In this document: piece by piece, positions 17,732 through 28,259 of the stretch
How positions within the stretch are numbered: position 1 is the first letter of the stretch
Layout of the letters: the number at the start of each line of letters is the position of its first letter
NCBI GenBank assembly: GCA_017460805.1
Contig: JAFUAF010000037.1
Span: 110,712-174,711, forward strand
DNA: 64,000 nucleotides
Origin: Bacillota bacterium
GTDB taxonomy: Bacteria; Bacillota; Clostridia; Lachnospirales; CAG-274
Reading direction: 5' to 3'
The notes under the pieces: model-generated
The model's database searches: none
What the model was told of the DNA's origin: nothing
The model's input: the letters and a program-made list of their open reading frames with translations, nothing else
Program-made: the position numbers and the translations under genes

Positions 17732-17795
17732 GCGGATAATTCTTTTCTCTTTGGCATAAAATGTTTTGTATAAAAACTACAGGGGAGGATCATAA

Positions 17796-19325
17796 ATGGA
17801 ACTTATAAAAGAAGAAATATCCGTAGACAGATTTGCGGCCGATGAAAAAATGCAGCTGATGCTTGAGGGGGAGATAGCCCTTGACGAAGAAATAAAAAGC
17901 ATTATTTCAAAACGTGCGGACTGTTTTGTATCATTTTGCGGACAGACGGGGAACAGGCTTGAGTTCAGCGGTAATGCGGATATTGAGCTTGTATGCATGG
18001 ATAAAAACGGACGTATATTCAATGTTTCTCAAAGTGAAGCAATAAATGACGGCATAGTTGCAGAGGGTATATTGCCGAAATGTATGCCGCAGTTTTCGTG
18101 CAGCACGGCAAGCCTTGAATGTGAGCTTATAAACGGCAGGAAGATAGGCTATAAACTTCTTTGTGATGTCGGCTGCCGCGTGTTTGATACATATACCGCA
18201 CTTGCGGTCACAAAGATAGAGGGTGCGGACAGCGTTTTTGAAACAACGGCAAATTATGCAAAGTTTGTTTCGGGGAAGCCCGTTACAATAAAAATAAAGG
18301 ACAATATCACTATAGGCCGTGATATGCCCAATATAGAAAATATTGCGGATATGACCGTACAGCCCGTAAATATGGTGACGGAGTGTGTTGACGGCGGACT
18401 TAGCGTAAAAGGCGGCCTGAAGGTCACTCTTTTATATAACGGCGACGAGGGGGACGACCCGCCCGAAAGCTACAGCGACGAGATAGAGATAAACGGAAGC
18501 TGCGAGATAGAAGATGCGGAGGCGGGAATGGTATGCAGTCCCGAAATACAGGTCGAAAACTCGTTTTACAATATTCTTGAGGACGAGGACGGAGAAAGCA
18601 GAATAGCGGAGATAGAGTGTGAGCTTTGCATATATCCTAATATTTTTGAGGAAAAGACGCTTACTTTGCCCGAAGATGCCTGCATAAAGGGCAGACTGCT
18701 CGATGTAAAGCGCGAAAATATAAAGGGAATTAAATACATTTGTTCCAATAAAAGCAGATGCCCGATAAAACAGCCTATAGAGACCAACGGCCCCGATATG
18801 CTGAGGGTATACAATGCCTTTGGCACGGTGACTGTGGACGATACAAGGGTAGAGGAGGACAGAACTGTCGTTTCGGGTGTTGCGGATATAAATGTTTTGT
18901 ATGTGACGGGAAATGACGATGCGCCCGTCAGCGGCTTTACGGGCAGTATTCCCTTTGAACAGGTGCTTGAAACGAGGGGAAGTCAAAAGGGCATGAGGGC
19001 TTTGATCTCCGCCTCGCCGCAGCATATCGGTTTTAATATGCTTTCACAGCGCGAAATAGAAATTCGCGGCATGATAGCGGTGGATTGTATCATACTTGAA
19101 GATACGGATTTTGATGTGATAACGGATATTGAGGAGAAAGACCTGCCCGAGGGTTATCTTGACAGCCTGCCGAGTGTTACGGTCTATGTTGTGCAGTGCG
19201 GCGACAGTCTTTGGAAGCTTGCCAAGCGCTTTAACACCACAGTCGAAGAAATCGCAAAAATAAATAATATAGAAGACCCCGATATAATAAATGTCGGCGA
19301 CAAGCTTATTATTTTAAAGGGCTGA
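17796..19325 (+). CDS. SipL-like spore protein (SPOCS/DUF3794 domains plus LysM)
   Basis: The 509-aa protein is acidic, with repeated SPOCS (DUF3794) domains over about residues 30-450 and a C-terminal LysM (about 463-509: YVVQCGDSLWKLAKRFNTT ... NVGDKLIILKG). In C. difficile SipL binds SpoIVA through its LysM during coat assembly in the mother cell; the same domain order is seen here. ATG 17796 follows GGGGAGG. It is separated from lgt by a terminator, so it has its own promoter, whose sigma class I could not assign. The next gene starts 5 bp downstream. Confidence 0.85.
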   Translation: MELIKEEISVDRFAADEKMQLMLEGEIALDEEIKSIISKRADCFVSFCGQTGNRLEFSGNADIELVCMDKNGRIFNVSQSEAINDGIVAEGILPKCMPQFSCSTASLECELINGRKIGYKLLCDVGCRVFDTYTALAVTKIEGADSVFETTANYAKFVSGKPVTIKIKDNITIGRDMPNIENIADMTVQPVNMVTECVDGGLSVKGGLKVTLLYNGDEGDDPPESYSDEIEINGSCEIEDAEAGMVCSPEIQVENSFYNILEDEDGESRIAEIECELCIYPNIFEEKTLTLPEDACIKGRLLDVKRENIKGIKYICSNKSRCPIKQPIETNGPDMLRVYNAFGTVTVDDTRVEEDRTVVSGVADINVLYVTGNDDAPVSGFTGSIPFEQVLETRGSQKGMRALISASPQHIGFNMLSQREIEIRGMIAVDCIILEDTDFDVITDIEEKDLPEGYLDSLPSVTVYVVQCGDSLWKLAKRFNTTVEEIAKINNIEDPDIINVGDKLIILKG

Positions 19326-19329
19326 TAAA

Positions 19330-20262
19330 ATGGTATATTATGTTTTGTTCGAGGATAAAATAGTATGCTTTTACTGCGGCGAGGATAAAAGCATTTACCG
19401 CCGCGAATATACGGACGGGAAGTGGAGCAGGGCGGTATGCGTGGCATCCGATGTGAGAAACTGTTATTCCGTGATGAATAATTCCGAGTTGATATGTCAG
19501 GAAACATTGGGGAATATAATTTTATGCAGGCAAAAAGACGGAAATTGGCATTGCGATACCGTCCTTGAGGGTAAGGGAAACTATCCTCCCGATATGCTTA
19601 TGAACAGAATAGGGGAGGCTGTTGTTTACTGCCTGCCGAACGGAAGAGAAAGAACGCTTGTGCTTCAAAAGCAAAAAGACGGCAAGTGGACACAGTCGTC
19701 GCTGATAGACGGTTTTGTTCCTTTTCACGGTTTTCTGTATCGTACCGTGCCTTTAAGCGACGGCAGAGTGATACTTGTTTACCGCAAAAACAGCGCAAGA
19801 CAGGAACTTGGCTTTCGTATGATAGATAAAAACGGAGATATGGGCGCATTTACAAGGGTATATACTTCATCGGGGCTTATAACCGACTGCAGTTTTGCCG
19901 AGGACAACGGCACGCTGTATTTTTTGTTTATCGTAAAGGGCAGGCTTTCGTCAAAACTTATGTATGCACATTTGCAGTCGGACGGAGCGTTTAAAAACGG
20001 ACAGCCGCTTGTACTGTGGGAGGGCGGAAATACAGACTGTGCCTGTATAAGACGAAAAAACGGCAAAACAGTGACAGAACACGTTTCGGGCGGCAGGATA
20101 TATACATTTGAGGGCGGCGAATACGGCTTTAAAAGCGGCGGCATAAAACGAACACCTTACACGTTCAAAAAAGCCGCAGTTATAAATGCAAGAGGTATGA
20201 GCGATATTATTGTACCGAAAGACCGCCCTTATGATGCCGATATTTCAATATTTCTTAAATAA
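19330..20262 (+). CDS. Unknown protein, beta-propeller-like, next to SipL-like gene
   Basis: The 310-aa protein has no signal peptide or membrane segment. It contains five or six repeats of a blade-like pattern with KDGKW or KDGNW turns (QKDGNWHCDTVLEGKG, QKDGKWTQSSLIDGF), suggesting a beta-propeller. I do not recognise a named family. It begins 5 bp after the SipL-like gene, so it is almost certainly cotranscribed and may act in spore envelope assembly; that is inference from context only. Confidence 0.6.
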   Translation: MVYYVLFEDKIVCFYCGEDKSIYRREYTDGKWSRAVCVASDVRNCYSVMNNSELICQETLGNIILCRQKDGNWHCDTVLEGKGNYPPDMLMNRIGEAVVYCLPNGRERTLVLQKQKDGKWTQSSLIDGFVPFHGFLYRTVPLSDGRVILVYRKNSARQELGFRMIDKNGDMGAFTRVYTSSGLITDCSFAEDNGTLYFLFIVKGRLSSKLMYAHLQSDGAFKNGQPLVLWEGGNTDCACIRRKNGKTVTEHVSGGRIYTFEGGEYGFKSGGIKRTPYTFKKAAVINARGMSDIIVPKDRPYDADISIFLK

Positions 20263-20277
20263 TATACAGCCTTAAAA

Positions 20278-20314
20278 AAACAGTCTGCTTCTCATATGGG
20301 GAAACAGACTGTTT
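20278..20314. terminator. Bidirectional terminator
   Basis: AAACAGTCTG (20278-20287) pairs perfectly with CAGACTGTTT (20305-20314). It separates the SipL operon from the convergent end of carB. Confidence 0.8.
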
Positions 20315-20326
20315 ATGTTAAGGTTT

Positions 20327-23300
20327 TTATCTCATATCTCTGTTTATATCAAAAAGATCGAGTTTGCTCTGGTCGATATTCTTTTCCATAACATCTACCA
20401 TTGCGCTTAATGTATCGAGGGATGTGATAAGTGTTACGCTGCTTTCTACAGCCGTTCTTCTTATCTTGAAACCGTCTGAATGAGAGTTGTTTGCCTTTTT
20501 GGGAATATCCACTATAAGGTCAACAACACCGCTTCGGATAGTGTCCACAATATTGGGAACGCCCTCGCTTATCTTCTTAACGGGCTTGACTTCAAGTCCG
20601 TGCTCTTTAAGTGCTCTTGCCGTGCCGCTTGTGGCAACAAAACGGCAGCCCAGATTTTCAAAACGTCTTGCAATATCTATAAATGCCTCGTGATCCTGAC
20701 TTCTTACGGTGGCAACTATCGTGCTGCCTGCGCGCGGAACTGTCATTCCTGCAGCAATAAAGCCCTTATAAAGTGCATTTTCAAGGTTGTAGCCAACACC
20801 CAGAACTTCGCCCGTAGAACGCATTTCGGGTCCAAGGCTGACTTCTACCTGCGGCAGCTTTTCCGTTGAGAATACGGGTACTTTGACCGCAACGACCTTA
20901 GGTTCTTCACAAATGCCTGTGCCGTAACCCATATCCGCAAGTTTTTCGCCAAGCATTACACGGGTAGCGATATCGATAACGGGTACACCCGTAACCTTTG
21001 TGATATAGGGCACAGTTCTTGATGAACGCGGGTTTACCTCGATTATATTAAGTTCGCCATGGTATTCGATAAACTGAATATTTATCATACCGATAACTTT
21101 AAGCGCAACGGAAATTTTCTTTGTAACGTCCATTATCTGATGCTTTATGTCGTCGGTAAGGTGCTGCGGCGGATAAATGGAGATACTGTCGCCCGAGTGT
21201 ACGCCTGCGCGTTCGAGATGCTCCATGATACCGGGGATATAAACATCCGTACCGTCACAGATAGCATCGACTTCTATTTCACGTCCCGCAAGATAGCGGT
21301 CGATAAGTACGGGGTTTTTGCTGTCCTTTTCAAAGGCTTCACGCAGATATTTTATAAGCTGTTCGCGGTTGTAGGTTATTTCCATACCCTGACCGCCGAG
21401 AACGTAACTGGGGCGGACAAGCACGGGATAACCGAGGTTTTCGGCAACTAAAGTACCCTCTTCGACCGTCCACACACCTTTGCCCTTAGGACGGCTAATA
21501 TTCAGCTTTTCAAGTATCTCGTCAAATTTTTCTCTGTCCTCTGCGGCATCTATCTGCTCGGGCTTTGTGCCGTAGATAGGTATATTCATCTCGTCAAAGA
21601 ATTTTGCAAGCTTTATGGCTGTCTGACCGCCGAACTGCAAAATAACGCCGTCGGGACGTTCCCTTTCAACGACATTCAGAACGTCTTCTTCCGTCAAAGG
21701 TTCAAAATACAGCTTATCCGCCGTGTCAAAGTCGGTCGAAACGGTCTCGGGGTTGTTGTTTACGATTATTGTTTCTATACCTGCCTTTTTAAGTGCCTTT
21801 ATGGAATGAACGGAGCAGTAGTCAAATTCGATGCCCTGACCGATGCGTATGGGACCCGAACCGATGACCATAACTTTTTTGCGGTTTGATACCACAACTT
21901 CGTCCTCGCTGTCATAGCTTGAATAGTAGTAGGGTGTTATCGCCTCAAACTCGCCCGCACAGGTATCTACCATTTTAAATACGGGCATGATATTGAATTT
22001 TTGTCTTAATGCGTAAATATCGGGAGGAGTGCAGCCCACAAAGTTTGAAATTGCCTTGTCGGAGAAGCCTTTTTCCTTATAGAAACGCAGGCTTTCCTCC
22101 GTAAAATCTTCAAGTTTGGTCTGCTTTAATTCTTCCTCCATATCGACTATGCTCTTTATCTTGTGTATAAAGAATAAGTCCATACCCGTTATCTGGCAGA
22201 CTTTTTCAACGCGGTAATTGCGTCTTAACATTTCCGCAAGGTCAAAAAGTCTTTCATCATCGGGAACTTGTACACGCTTTTTAAGCTCTTCAAGGTCACG
22301 AGTCTTGCTTGATTTTCTTTCAAGGCCGTACTGACCTATCTCCAGCGAACGAACGCCCTTTAAAAGCGCGGCTTCAAAGCTCTTGCCGATACTCATTACC
22401 TCGCCTGTTGCCATCATCTTTGTGCCGAGAGTCCTCTTTGCACCGAAGAATTTATCAAACGGCCAGCGCGGGAATTTAAGTACAACATAGTCTATAGTAG
22501 GCTCGAAACAAGCAAAGGTCTTGCCTGTTACGGCATTTTTTATCTCGTCAAGGTTGTAGCCCAAGGCTATTTTTGCACCAACTTTTGCGATAGGGTAGCC
22601 CGTAGCCTTTGATGCAAGTGCAGAAGAACGGCTCACACGGGGGTTGATCTCGATAACCGCATAGTTGTAGCTGTTGGGGTCAAGCGCAAACTGTACGTTG
22701 CAGCCGCCCTTTATTTCGATAGAATTTATGATATTGATAGCGGCGCTTCTCAGCATCTGATATTCCCTGTCGGAAAGTGTCTGTGCAGGAGCAACAACGA
22801 TACTGTCGCCTGTGTGGACACCGACGGGATCGACATTTTCCATAGAACATACGGTGATACAGTTGCCCGCGCCGTCACGCATAACCTCAAATTCTATCTC
22901 TTTCCAACCTTTTATGGATTTTTCGATAAGCACCTGTCCGACACGCGAAAGGTGGAGACCCTGAGTACATATCTCGCGCAGTTCGTCCTCGTTTTCGGCA
23001 ATACCGCCGCCCGTACCGCCAAGGGTATATGCGGGGCGCACGATAACGGGATAACCGATAGTGTCGGCAAAATGTATAGCGCTGTCAACATCGGTCACAA
23101 TGTCACTTTCGACAATGGGTTGATTTGTACGCTCCATAAGCTGCTTGAAGCTGTCGCGGTCTTCGCCTTCTTTTATAGATTCTATGGATGTACCGATAAC
23201 ACGCACATTGTATTTGTCAAGTATGCCCGCATCATAAAGTTCACAGCTTAAATTAAGGCCTGTCTGACCGCCCATACCCGCAATTATGCTGTCGGGGCGT

Positions 23301-23542
23301 TCTTTTTGAATGACCTTTTCAAGAAAATCTATTGTCAGAGGCTCGATATAAGTGTAGTGTGCCATGCCGATATCGGTCATTATAGTGGCGGGGTTTGAGT
23401 TTACAAGAACGACTTCAACGCCCTCTTCCTTTATAGACTCGCACGCCTGTGTGCCAGAGTAGTCAAACTCGGCGGCCTGGCCGATAACGATAGGGCCGGA
23501 GCCGATAACAAGCACCTTTTTTATGGAATTGTCCTTAGGCAT
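20327..23542 (-). CDS. carB: Carbamoyl-phosphate synthase large subunit
   Basis: Makes carbamoyl phosphate from ammonia passed on by CarA, bicarbonate and two ATP. The 1071-aa protein has the two homologous ATP-grasp halves ([20 protein letters not shown] near the N-terminus and [20 protein letters not shown] near residue 560) and the C-terminal methylglyoxal-synthase-like regulatory domain ([18 protein letters not shown]). ATG 23542 is preferred over an in-frame upstream ATG at 23560, because GGAGG lies between them. The start lies inside the end of carA, so the subunits are translationally coupled. Confidence 0.97.
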   Translation of the reverse strand: MPKDNSIKKVLVIGSGPIVIGQAAEFDYSGTQACESIKEEGVEVVLVNSNPATIMTDIGMAHYTYIEPLTIDFLEKVIQKERPDSIIAGMGGQTGLNLSCELYDAGILDKYNVRVIGTSIESIKEGEDRDSFKQLMERTNQPIVESDIVTDVDSAIHFADTIGYPVIVRPAYTLGGTGGGIAENEDELREICTQGLHLSRVGQVLIEKSIKGWKEIEFEVMRDGAGNCITVCSMENVDPVGVHTGDSIVVAPAQTLSDREYQMLRSAAINIINSIEIKGGCNVQFALDPNSYNYAVIEINPRVSRSSALASKATGYPIAKVGAKIALGYNLDEIKNAVTGKTFACFEPTIDYVVLKFPRWPFDKFFGAKRTLGTKMMATGEVMSIGKSFEAALLKGVRSLEIGQYGLERKSSKTRDLEELKKRVQVPDDERLFDLAEMLRRNYRVEKVCQITGMDLFFIHKIKSIVDMEEELKQTKLEDFTEESLRFYKEKGFSDKAISNFVGCTPPDIYALRQKFNIMPVFKMVDTCAGEFEAITPYYYSSYDSEDEVVVSNRKKVMVIGSGPIRIGQGIEFDYCSVHSIKALKKAGIETIIVNNNPETVSTDFDTADKLYFEPLTEEDVLNVVERERPDGVILQFGGQTAIKLAKFFDEMNIPIYGTKPEQIDAAEDREKFDEILEKLNISRPKGKGVWTVEEGTLVAENLGYPVLVRPSYVLGGQGMEITYNREQLIKYLREAFEKDSKNPVLIDRYLAGREIEVDAICDGTDVYIPGIMEHLERAGVHSGDSISIYPPQHLTDDIKHQIMDVTKKISVALKVIGMINIQFIEYHGELNIIEVNPRSSRTVPYITKVTGVPVIDIATRVMLGEKLADMGYGTGICEEPKVVAVKVPVFSTEKLPQVEVSLGPEMRSTGEVLGVGYNLENALYKGFIAAGMTVPRAGSTIVATVRSQDHEAFIDIARRFENLGCRFVATSGTARALKEHGLEVKPVKKISEGVPNIVDTIRSGVVDLIVDIPKKANNSHSDGFKIRRTAVESSVTLITSLDTLSAMVDVMEKNIDQSKLDLFDINRDMR

Positions 23543-24623
23543 TCTTCTTCGCCTCCTCAATTATCTTTAAAAATCTGTCAAACAAGACCTGTGTGTCCAA
23601 AGGTCCGGGGCTTGCCTCGGGGTGGAACTGAACGGAATATATGGGCTTTGTTTTGTGGCGTATGCCCTCGATACTGCCGTCGTTTACATTGATGAATGTA
23701 GGCTCGACCTCGTCCGTTAAATCGCATACAACAAAGTTGTGGTTCTGGCTTGTGATATATACACGGCCTGTTTTTACATCCTTAACGGGGTGATTTCCGC
23801 CGTGATGACCGAATTTAAGTCTTTTTGTATTGCAGCCCAAAGCAAGGCTTATAAGCTGATGTCCGAGACAGATGCCCAGAACGGGGATGCCGCTGTCGAT
23901 AAGCTTTTTAACGACTTCGGTGATCTCGGGAATATCCTGCGGGTCTCCCGGGCCGTTGCCAAGGAAGATAGCATCGGGCTCGACCGCAAGAATATCCTCT
24001 GCGGATGTGTAAGCGGGGAATACGCTCAATTTGCAGCCGCGCTTGTTCAGATCGCGCAGAATACCATGCTTTATACCGCAGTCAAGCACGGCAAGGTGAG
24101 TGCCTTTGCCGCTTATAACATAAGGCTCTTCGCAAGTCGTTTCCTTTACGGCAAATTTATTTGTATAAGTATCGAATTTCTGCTGTATCTGGCTTGGGGT
24201 CAGATCGTCAACGCGGGTCGTTATAATGCCGCGCATTGTGCCGTTGTCCCTTAAAACACGGGTCAAAGCGCGGGTGTCAATTCCCTCAAGACCCATAATT
24301 TTATGCTGTTTTAAAAAGCCGTCAAGCTCCATTTCACAGCGCCAGTTGTTTGGTACATCACATTTTTCGCGAACGATAAAGCCTTTGAGATACGGTTTTT
24401 TGCTTTCCATATCTTCAAGGTTTATGCCGTAGTTGCCGATAAGAGGGTAGGTCATGGTAACTATCTGACCCGCAAAAGAGGGGTCGGTCAAAGTTTCCTG
24501 ATAGCCCGTCATACCTGTTGTGAATACCACTTCTCCCACAGTCTCTTTAATATAGCCGAATGCACTGCCCTTGAAACGTGTGCCGTTTTCAAGGATAAGC
24601 TCGGCCTTGACCGTTTTTTCCAT
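23535..24623 (-). CDS. carA: Carbamoyl-phosphate synthase small (glutaminase) subunit
   Basis: Hydrolyses glutamine and delivers ammonia to CarB. The 362-aa protein has the N-terminal CPSase small-chain domain ([18 protein letters not shown]) and a class I glutamine amidotransferase domain with nucleophile Cys in [14 protein letters not shown] and the His/Glu pair in [15 protein letters not shown] 24623 overlaps the pyrF stop (TGATG) behind AAGGAG. The 3' end overlaps carB by eight bases. Confidence 0.97.
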   Translation of the reverse strand: MEKTVKAELILENGTRFKGSAFGYIKETVGEVVFTTGMTGYQETLTDPSFAGQIVTMTYPLIGNYGINLEDMESKKPYLKGFIVREKCDVPNNWRCEMELDGFLKQHKIMGLEGIDTRALTRVLRDNGTMRGIITTRVDDLTPSQIQQKFDTYTNKFAVKETTCEEPYVISGKGTHLAVLDCGIKHGILRDLNKRGCKLSVFPAYTSAEDILAVEPDAIFLGNGPGDPQDIPEITEVVKKLIDSGIPVLGICLGHQLISLALGCNTKRLKFGHHGGNHPVKDVKTGRVYITSQNHNFVVCDLTDEVEPTFINVNDGSIEGIRHKTKPIYSVQFHPEASPGPLDTQVLFDRFLKIIEEAKKNA

Positions 24624-25555
24624 CAGATACATCTCCTTAAATCGTTTTTCATATCAATGCAGGCCTGTCTTGCGGCAAGGGCAAAATCCTTGTCGTTTGT
24701 AAAGCAGTCCTTGTATTGGTCTTTCATGTGTGCAGCGATTATGCCGCGTGAGGAATTGACGATAGCACCGATGCCGTTTTTGTCAAAACACACGGCAAGG
24801 TCTTCCGCTTTTCCGCCCTGCGCACCGTAGCCGGGTACAAGGAAGAAAGTGTGAGGCATAACTTCGCGAAGTCTTTTCGCCTGCTGCGGATGTGTTGCAC
24901 CGACAACGGCACCGACACTTGAAAATCCGTGTTCGCCGACAAAATCGGCACCCCATTTTTCGATAAGTTCGCCCATTTTTTCATAGATAGGCACACCGTC
25001 AACAAGCAAGTCCTGAATTTCGCCGCTGTGCGGGTTTGAAGTCTTTGCAAGCACAAATATACCCTTTTCGTAAGCACGGCAGTCGTCAAGGAATGGTGTG
25101 ATGCCGTCCGAACCGAGATAAGCGTTTACGGTAACAAAATCATGTGTAAAGCAGGAAAATTCTTCTTCTCCGACACGGCATTTGCCCAAATGAGCATCGG
25201 AATAAGCCTCGGCGGTGGAGGAAATATCACTGCGCTTAATGTCGCCTATAACGATAAGACCTTTTTCGGCAGCATATTCACAGGTCTTGATATATGCTTT
25301 CAGACCGTCTATTCCGTAACGCTCATACATAGCTATCTGGGGCTTTACTGCAGGCACGATGTCGCATACATTGTCAATTATCTTTTTGTTGAATTTTAGC
25401 ATCGCCTTTGCGGCTGCCTTTGGCGTATAGCCGTACTTGTCGTAATATTTTTCCGTAATGTATTCGGGAATGTAGTTTAAACGGGGGTCGAGACCTACGA
25501 CCGTAGGATTGCCCGTTTCGTTTATTTTGTTGATAAGTTTGTCGATGATTAACAT
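24623..25555 (-). CDS. pyrF: Orotidine 5'-phosphate decarboxylase (type 2)
   Basis: Last step of UMP synthesis. The 310-aa length and the motifs VGLDPRL near the N-terminus and GDIKRSDISSTAEAY (catalytic Lys-Asp) are those of the longer type 2 OMP decarboxylase family. ATG 25555 follows GGAGGAAG; an in-frame upstream extension to 25630 runs through the untranslated gap. It overlaps carA by one base. Confidence 0.95.
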   Translation of the reverse strand: MLIIDKLINKINETGNPTVVGLDPRLNYIPEYITEKYYDKYGYTPKAAAKAMLKFNKKIIDNVCDIVPAVKPQIAMYERYGIDGLKAYIKTCEYAAEKGLIVIGDIKRSDISSTAEAYSDAHLGKCRVGEEEFSCFTHDFVTVNAYLGSDGITPFLDDCRAYEKGIFVLAKTSNPHSGEIQDLLVDGVPIYEKMGELIEKWGADFVGEHGFSSVGAVVGATHPQQAKRLREVMPHTFFLVPGYGAQGGKAEDLAVCFDKNGIGAIVNSSRGIIAAHMKDQYKDCFTNDKDFALAARQACIDMKNDLRRCI

Positions 25556-25608
25556 TTTTCTTCCTCCTTGTAATTTTTGTATGTTGTTATAAATCCGATT
25601 TAGATTAT

Positions 25609-25836
25609 TTATATCAAATTTTGCAAACACTCACGACCTATCTCTATTGCCCTGTCCGGTGAGTCGGCTATATGTTTATGATCCAAAATATCGCGATAAT
25701 CGAACCAATCAGATCCAAGACATTCTTCGGTAATTCTTTTTTGAACCCATGTTTCAAAATAAGTTTTTTCTTTATAGACTTCAAATTTGTATTCCTTGTT
25801 ATCGGAATATTCTTCATAAACCATGTTATCACGCAT
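25609..25836 (-). CDS. Small acidic hypothetical protein within the pyr operon
   Basis: 75 residues, begins MRDNMVYEEYSDNKEY, charged and soluble, with ATG 25836 behind AAGGAGATG. I do not recognise it. It lies between the biosynthetic genes pyrC and pyrF in the same direction, 25 bp after a small membrane protein gene, and looks like part of a later insertion into the pyr operon. Confidence 0.6.
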   Translation of the reverse strand: MRDNMVYEEYSDNKEYKFEVYKEKTYFETWVQKRITEECLGSDWFDYRDILDHKHIADSPDRAIEIGRECLQNLI

Positions 25837-25861
25837 ACAGGCATCTCCTTTGCGGTTGTTT

Positions 25862-26353
25862 TTAAATCAAGGTTTTCCAAATTATGACTGCAAGAAGTAC
25901 CCAAAACCCAACAAACAGAAGCACAAACGGAAGTATATACAACAGCGAACATATATAATACAACTTTGCATCTTTTCGCATATTTATAATATCTTCATCA
26001 CTCAGCTGCTGTACGGTTAGTTTTTTATCAAACAACAGAAACTGCGCAGCAGGGATGGGGCGTATATCGTCTTTGCGTGCAGGCATATAAGAAAAAGTTT
26101 TTCGTATCGGGTCATGTTCTCTGCCCATATACCGCTCATAAAGGTCGGGATAACGCTCTTTAATGATAAAATCGCCTTTTTTCTTGAACTCGGATGAAAG
26201 CATAAGGCTGATAATTACTTGCAGAGTAATGTAAGATAACGCACCCGGACCAAAAAAAACGGTGTCCAACCCTGCATATATAATAATTGTTATATATATC
26301 AGGTATATTATGGCCTCGATTATCAGGTATTTGTGGATAAAACATTTGTACAT
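25862..26353 (-). CDS. Small membrane protein of unknown function within the pyr operon
   Basis: 163 aa with hydrophobic segments at about 8-28, 33-50 and 128-155 and a charged middle (YPDLYERYMGREHDPIRKTF). ATG 26353 follows GAGGTG; the in-frame GTG at 26362 would overlap that site. No family recognised. With the 75-aa gene it may be a pair; both are foreign to pyrimidine synthesis. Confidence 0.6.
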   Translation of the reverse strand: MYKCFIHKYLIIEAIIYLIYITIIIYAGLDTVFFGPGALSYITLQVIISLMLSSEFKKKGDFIIKERYPDLYERYMGREHDPIRKTFSYMPARKDDIRPIPAAQFLLFDKKLTVQQLSDEDIINMRKDAKLYYICSLLYILPFVLLFVGFWVLLAVIIWKTLI

Positions 26354-26358
26354 AATAA

Positions 26359-26451
26359 TCACCTCGATTTATATTCGCTTTTGGAAGCAATAACAAGTGT
26401 TACAGTTTCTTCGGTGTCAAAACATAAATTCCCAAATTGAAAAGCGATCAT
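26359..26451 (-). CDS. Possible 30-codon ORF upstream of the membrane protein
   Basis: ATG 26451 follows AGGAG at a long spacing, and the ORF (starting MIAFQFGNLCFDTEETV) ends at TGA inside the ribosome-binding site of the next gene, an arrangement suited to translational coupling. Too short to judge by content. Confidence 0.3.
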   Translation of the reverse strand: MIAFQFGNLCFDTEETVTLVIASKSEYKSR

Positions 26452-26483
26452 ATGATTTTAGTTCTCCTATGAATACTGATGTT

Positions 26484-26963
26484 CTAAAGTTCTTTTATAT
26501 ACCTTACATCACATTCAAAATGCCCCGTACAGCCTATTGGTTCATAAATTCTTACAAAGCCGTATTTTTCGTAAAATCTTTGGGCAGCGGTCATATTTTC
26601 AAGTGTTTCAAGATAACACTTATCGTAGAATTTCTTTGCGTGAGCAAGTGCAGTTTCCATAAGTTTATCGGAAACGCCTTTTCCTCTTGCTTCGGGCAGA
26701 CAGTACATTTTTTGCAGTTCGCAAATATTGCCCGCGGCATTAAGTCTGCCTATGCCCGCACCTGCAATGATTTTGTCATTATTGTTTGCGGCGACCCAGT
26801 ACTTATTTTCCTCGGAGTTATATATTTCGGAGAAACGTCCAAGGTCGGGGTCTGCCCATGCCGTGCCCTCGTGAGCGGCATTGAATTCTATAAGGCAGTC
26901 TCGTATTATTTTTTCTATAGCCGCATTATCTTTCGGCTGTATTTCTCTGATATAAAAATCCAT
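26484..26963 (-). CDS. GNAT-family N-acetyltransferase
   Basis: The 159-aa protein begins MDFYIREIQPKDNAAIEKII and has the acetyl-CoA loop in LPEARGKGVSDKLMETAL and a C-terminal AAQRFYEKYGF typical of GNAT enzymes. It starts 10 bp after pyrC, in the operon. The acceptor is unknown. Confidence 0.85.
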   Translation of the reverse strand: MDFYIREIQPKDNAAIEKIIRDCLIEFNAAHEGTAWADPDLGRFSEIYNSEENKYWVAANNNDKIIAGAGIGRLNAAGNICELQKMYCLPEARGKGVSDKLMETALAHAKKFYDKCYLETLENMTAAQRFYEKYGFVRIYEPIGCTGHFECDVRYIKEL

Positions 26964-26972
26964 TTTGTGATA

Positions 26973-28259
26973 TTACTTTACAAGTTCGCCGTTATCTACA
27001 ACTATTTCCCCGCCGACAATAGTATAAAGCACTTTTCCCTTTGCCTTATAGCCGTCGAAAGGTGTATTTTTTGCCTTGCTTTTCATTTTGTTTACATCAA
27101 ATACGTTTTCACACTCGGGGTCGGTTATTGTTATATCGGCAACTGCACCAACGCTTAATGTGCCCTTGTCGCTGTGGAGTATTTTTGCGGGATTGCAGGT
27201 CATTTTTGCAATAAGTTCGCTCGGTGTGAGATAGCCGCCCTCGACAAGAATTTTAATACCCAATGGGAGTGCCGTTTCAAGACCGATAATGCCGTTTGCC
27301 GCTTTTTCAAACTCGCAGTTTTTGTCGTCGATATGATGCGGAGCATGGTCTGTTGCGATGACTTCGATAGTGCCGTCTTTCAAAGCCTGTCTTACGGCTT
27401 CAACGTCTTTTCTGCTTCTTAAAGGAGGATTCATCTTGAAGTTTGCATCATACTCGGTAATATCCTCGTCGCAGAGAGTGAAGTGGTGGGGTGTTGCCTC
27501 GGAGGTAACATTCACGCCGCGCTCCTTTGCCTGCTTTATCTGAATAATACTTTCGGTGGTGCTGATATGGCAAAGATGAATTTGCGCCTTAACACTGCCC
27601 GCAAGTATCATATCTCTTGCAACAATAAGTTCCTCGCTGTCGTTTGAAATGCCTTTAAGACCCAACAGACTTGCTCTGTCGCCCGCATTCATGGAACCCT
27701 TTGCAAGACTTATCTCCTCACAGTGATCGAATACGGGAAGGTCGAACATTTTGGCATACCTTAAAGCGTTTTTCATAAGTGACGGCCCGGGAACGCTCTT
27801 GCCGTCCTCGGAGATAGCGCACGCACCGACCTGTGCCATTTTGCCGATGTCCGCAAGCTCTTCGCCGTGCTGACCCTTTGTGATAGCGCCGATAGGCAGA
27901 ACATTTATAACGCCGTCGCGCTCGGCTTTCATTTTAACGTATTCTACCAAAATCTCGTTGTCGGTAACGGGGTTTGTGTTGGGCATAGCGCAGATAGTGG
28001 TAAAACCGCCCATTGCGCCCGCACGTGTACCCGTTGCGATAGTTTCCTTATGCTCGTAACCCGGGTCGCGCAGATGAACGTGCAGGTCGATAAGCCCGGG
28101 AGTTACCCAGCAGCCCTTTGCATCTATGGTTTTATCGGCATTTTCCGAGATGTTTTCTTCAACTTTGGAAATTTTATTGTCCTCGACAAGAATATCGAGA
28201 ACCTTGTCGATATTGTTCGCGGGGTCGATAACTCGTCCGTTTTTGATAAGAAGTTTCAT
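26973..28259 (-). CDS. pyrC: Dihydroorotase
   Basis: Closes carbamoyl aspartate to dihydroorotate. The 428-aa amidohydrolase shows the metal motif DLHVHLRDPG at about residues 57-66, an H-containing LCHISTTES segment, and ATDHAPHH with the catalytic Asp. It starts directly after the pyrB stop (TAAATG) with AAGGAG inside the pyrB end, so it is coupled to pyrB. Confidence 0.96.
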   Translation of the reverse strand: MKLLIKNGRVIDPANNIDKVLDILVEDNKISKVEENISENADKTIDAKGCWVTPGLIDLHVHLRDPGYEHKETIATGTRAGAMGGFTTICAMPNTNPVTDNEILVEYVKMKAERDGVINVLPIGAITKGQHGEELADIGKMAQVGACAISEDGKSVPGPSLMKNALRYAKMFDLPVFDHCEEISLAKGSMNAGDRASLLGLKGISNDSEELIVARDMILAGSVKAQIHLCHISTTESIIQIKQAKERGVNVTSEATPHHFTLCDEDITEYDANFKMNPPLRSRKDVEAVRQALKDGTIEVIATDHAPHHIDDKNCEFEKAANGIIGLETALPLGIKILVEGGYLTPSELIAKMTCNPAKILHSDKGTLSVGAVADITITDPECENVFDVNKMKSKAKNTPFDGYKAKGKVLYTIVGGEIVVDNGELVK

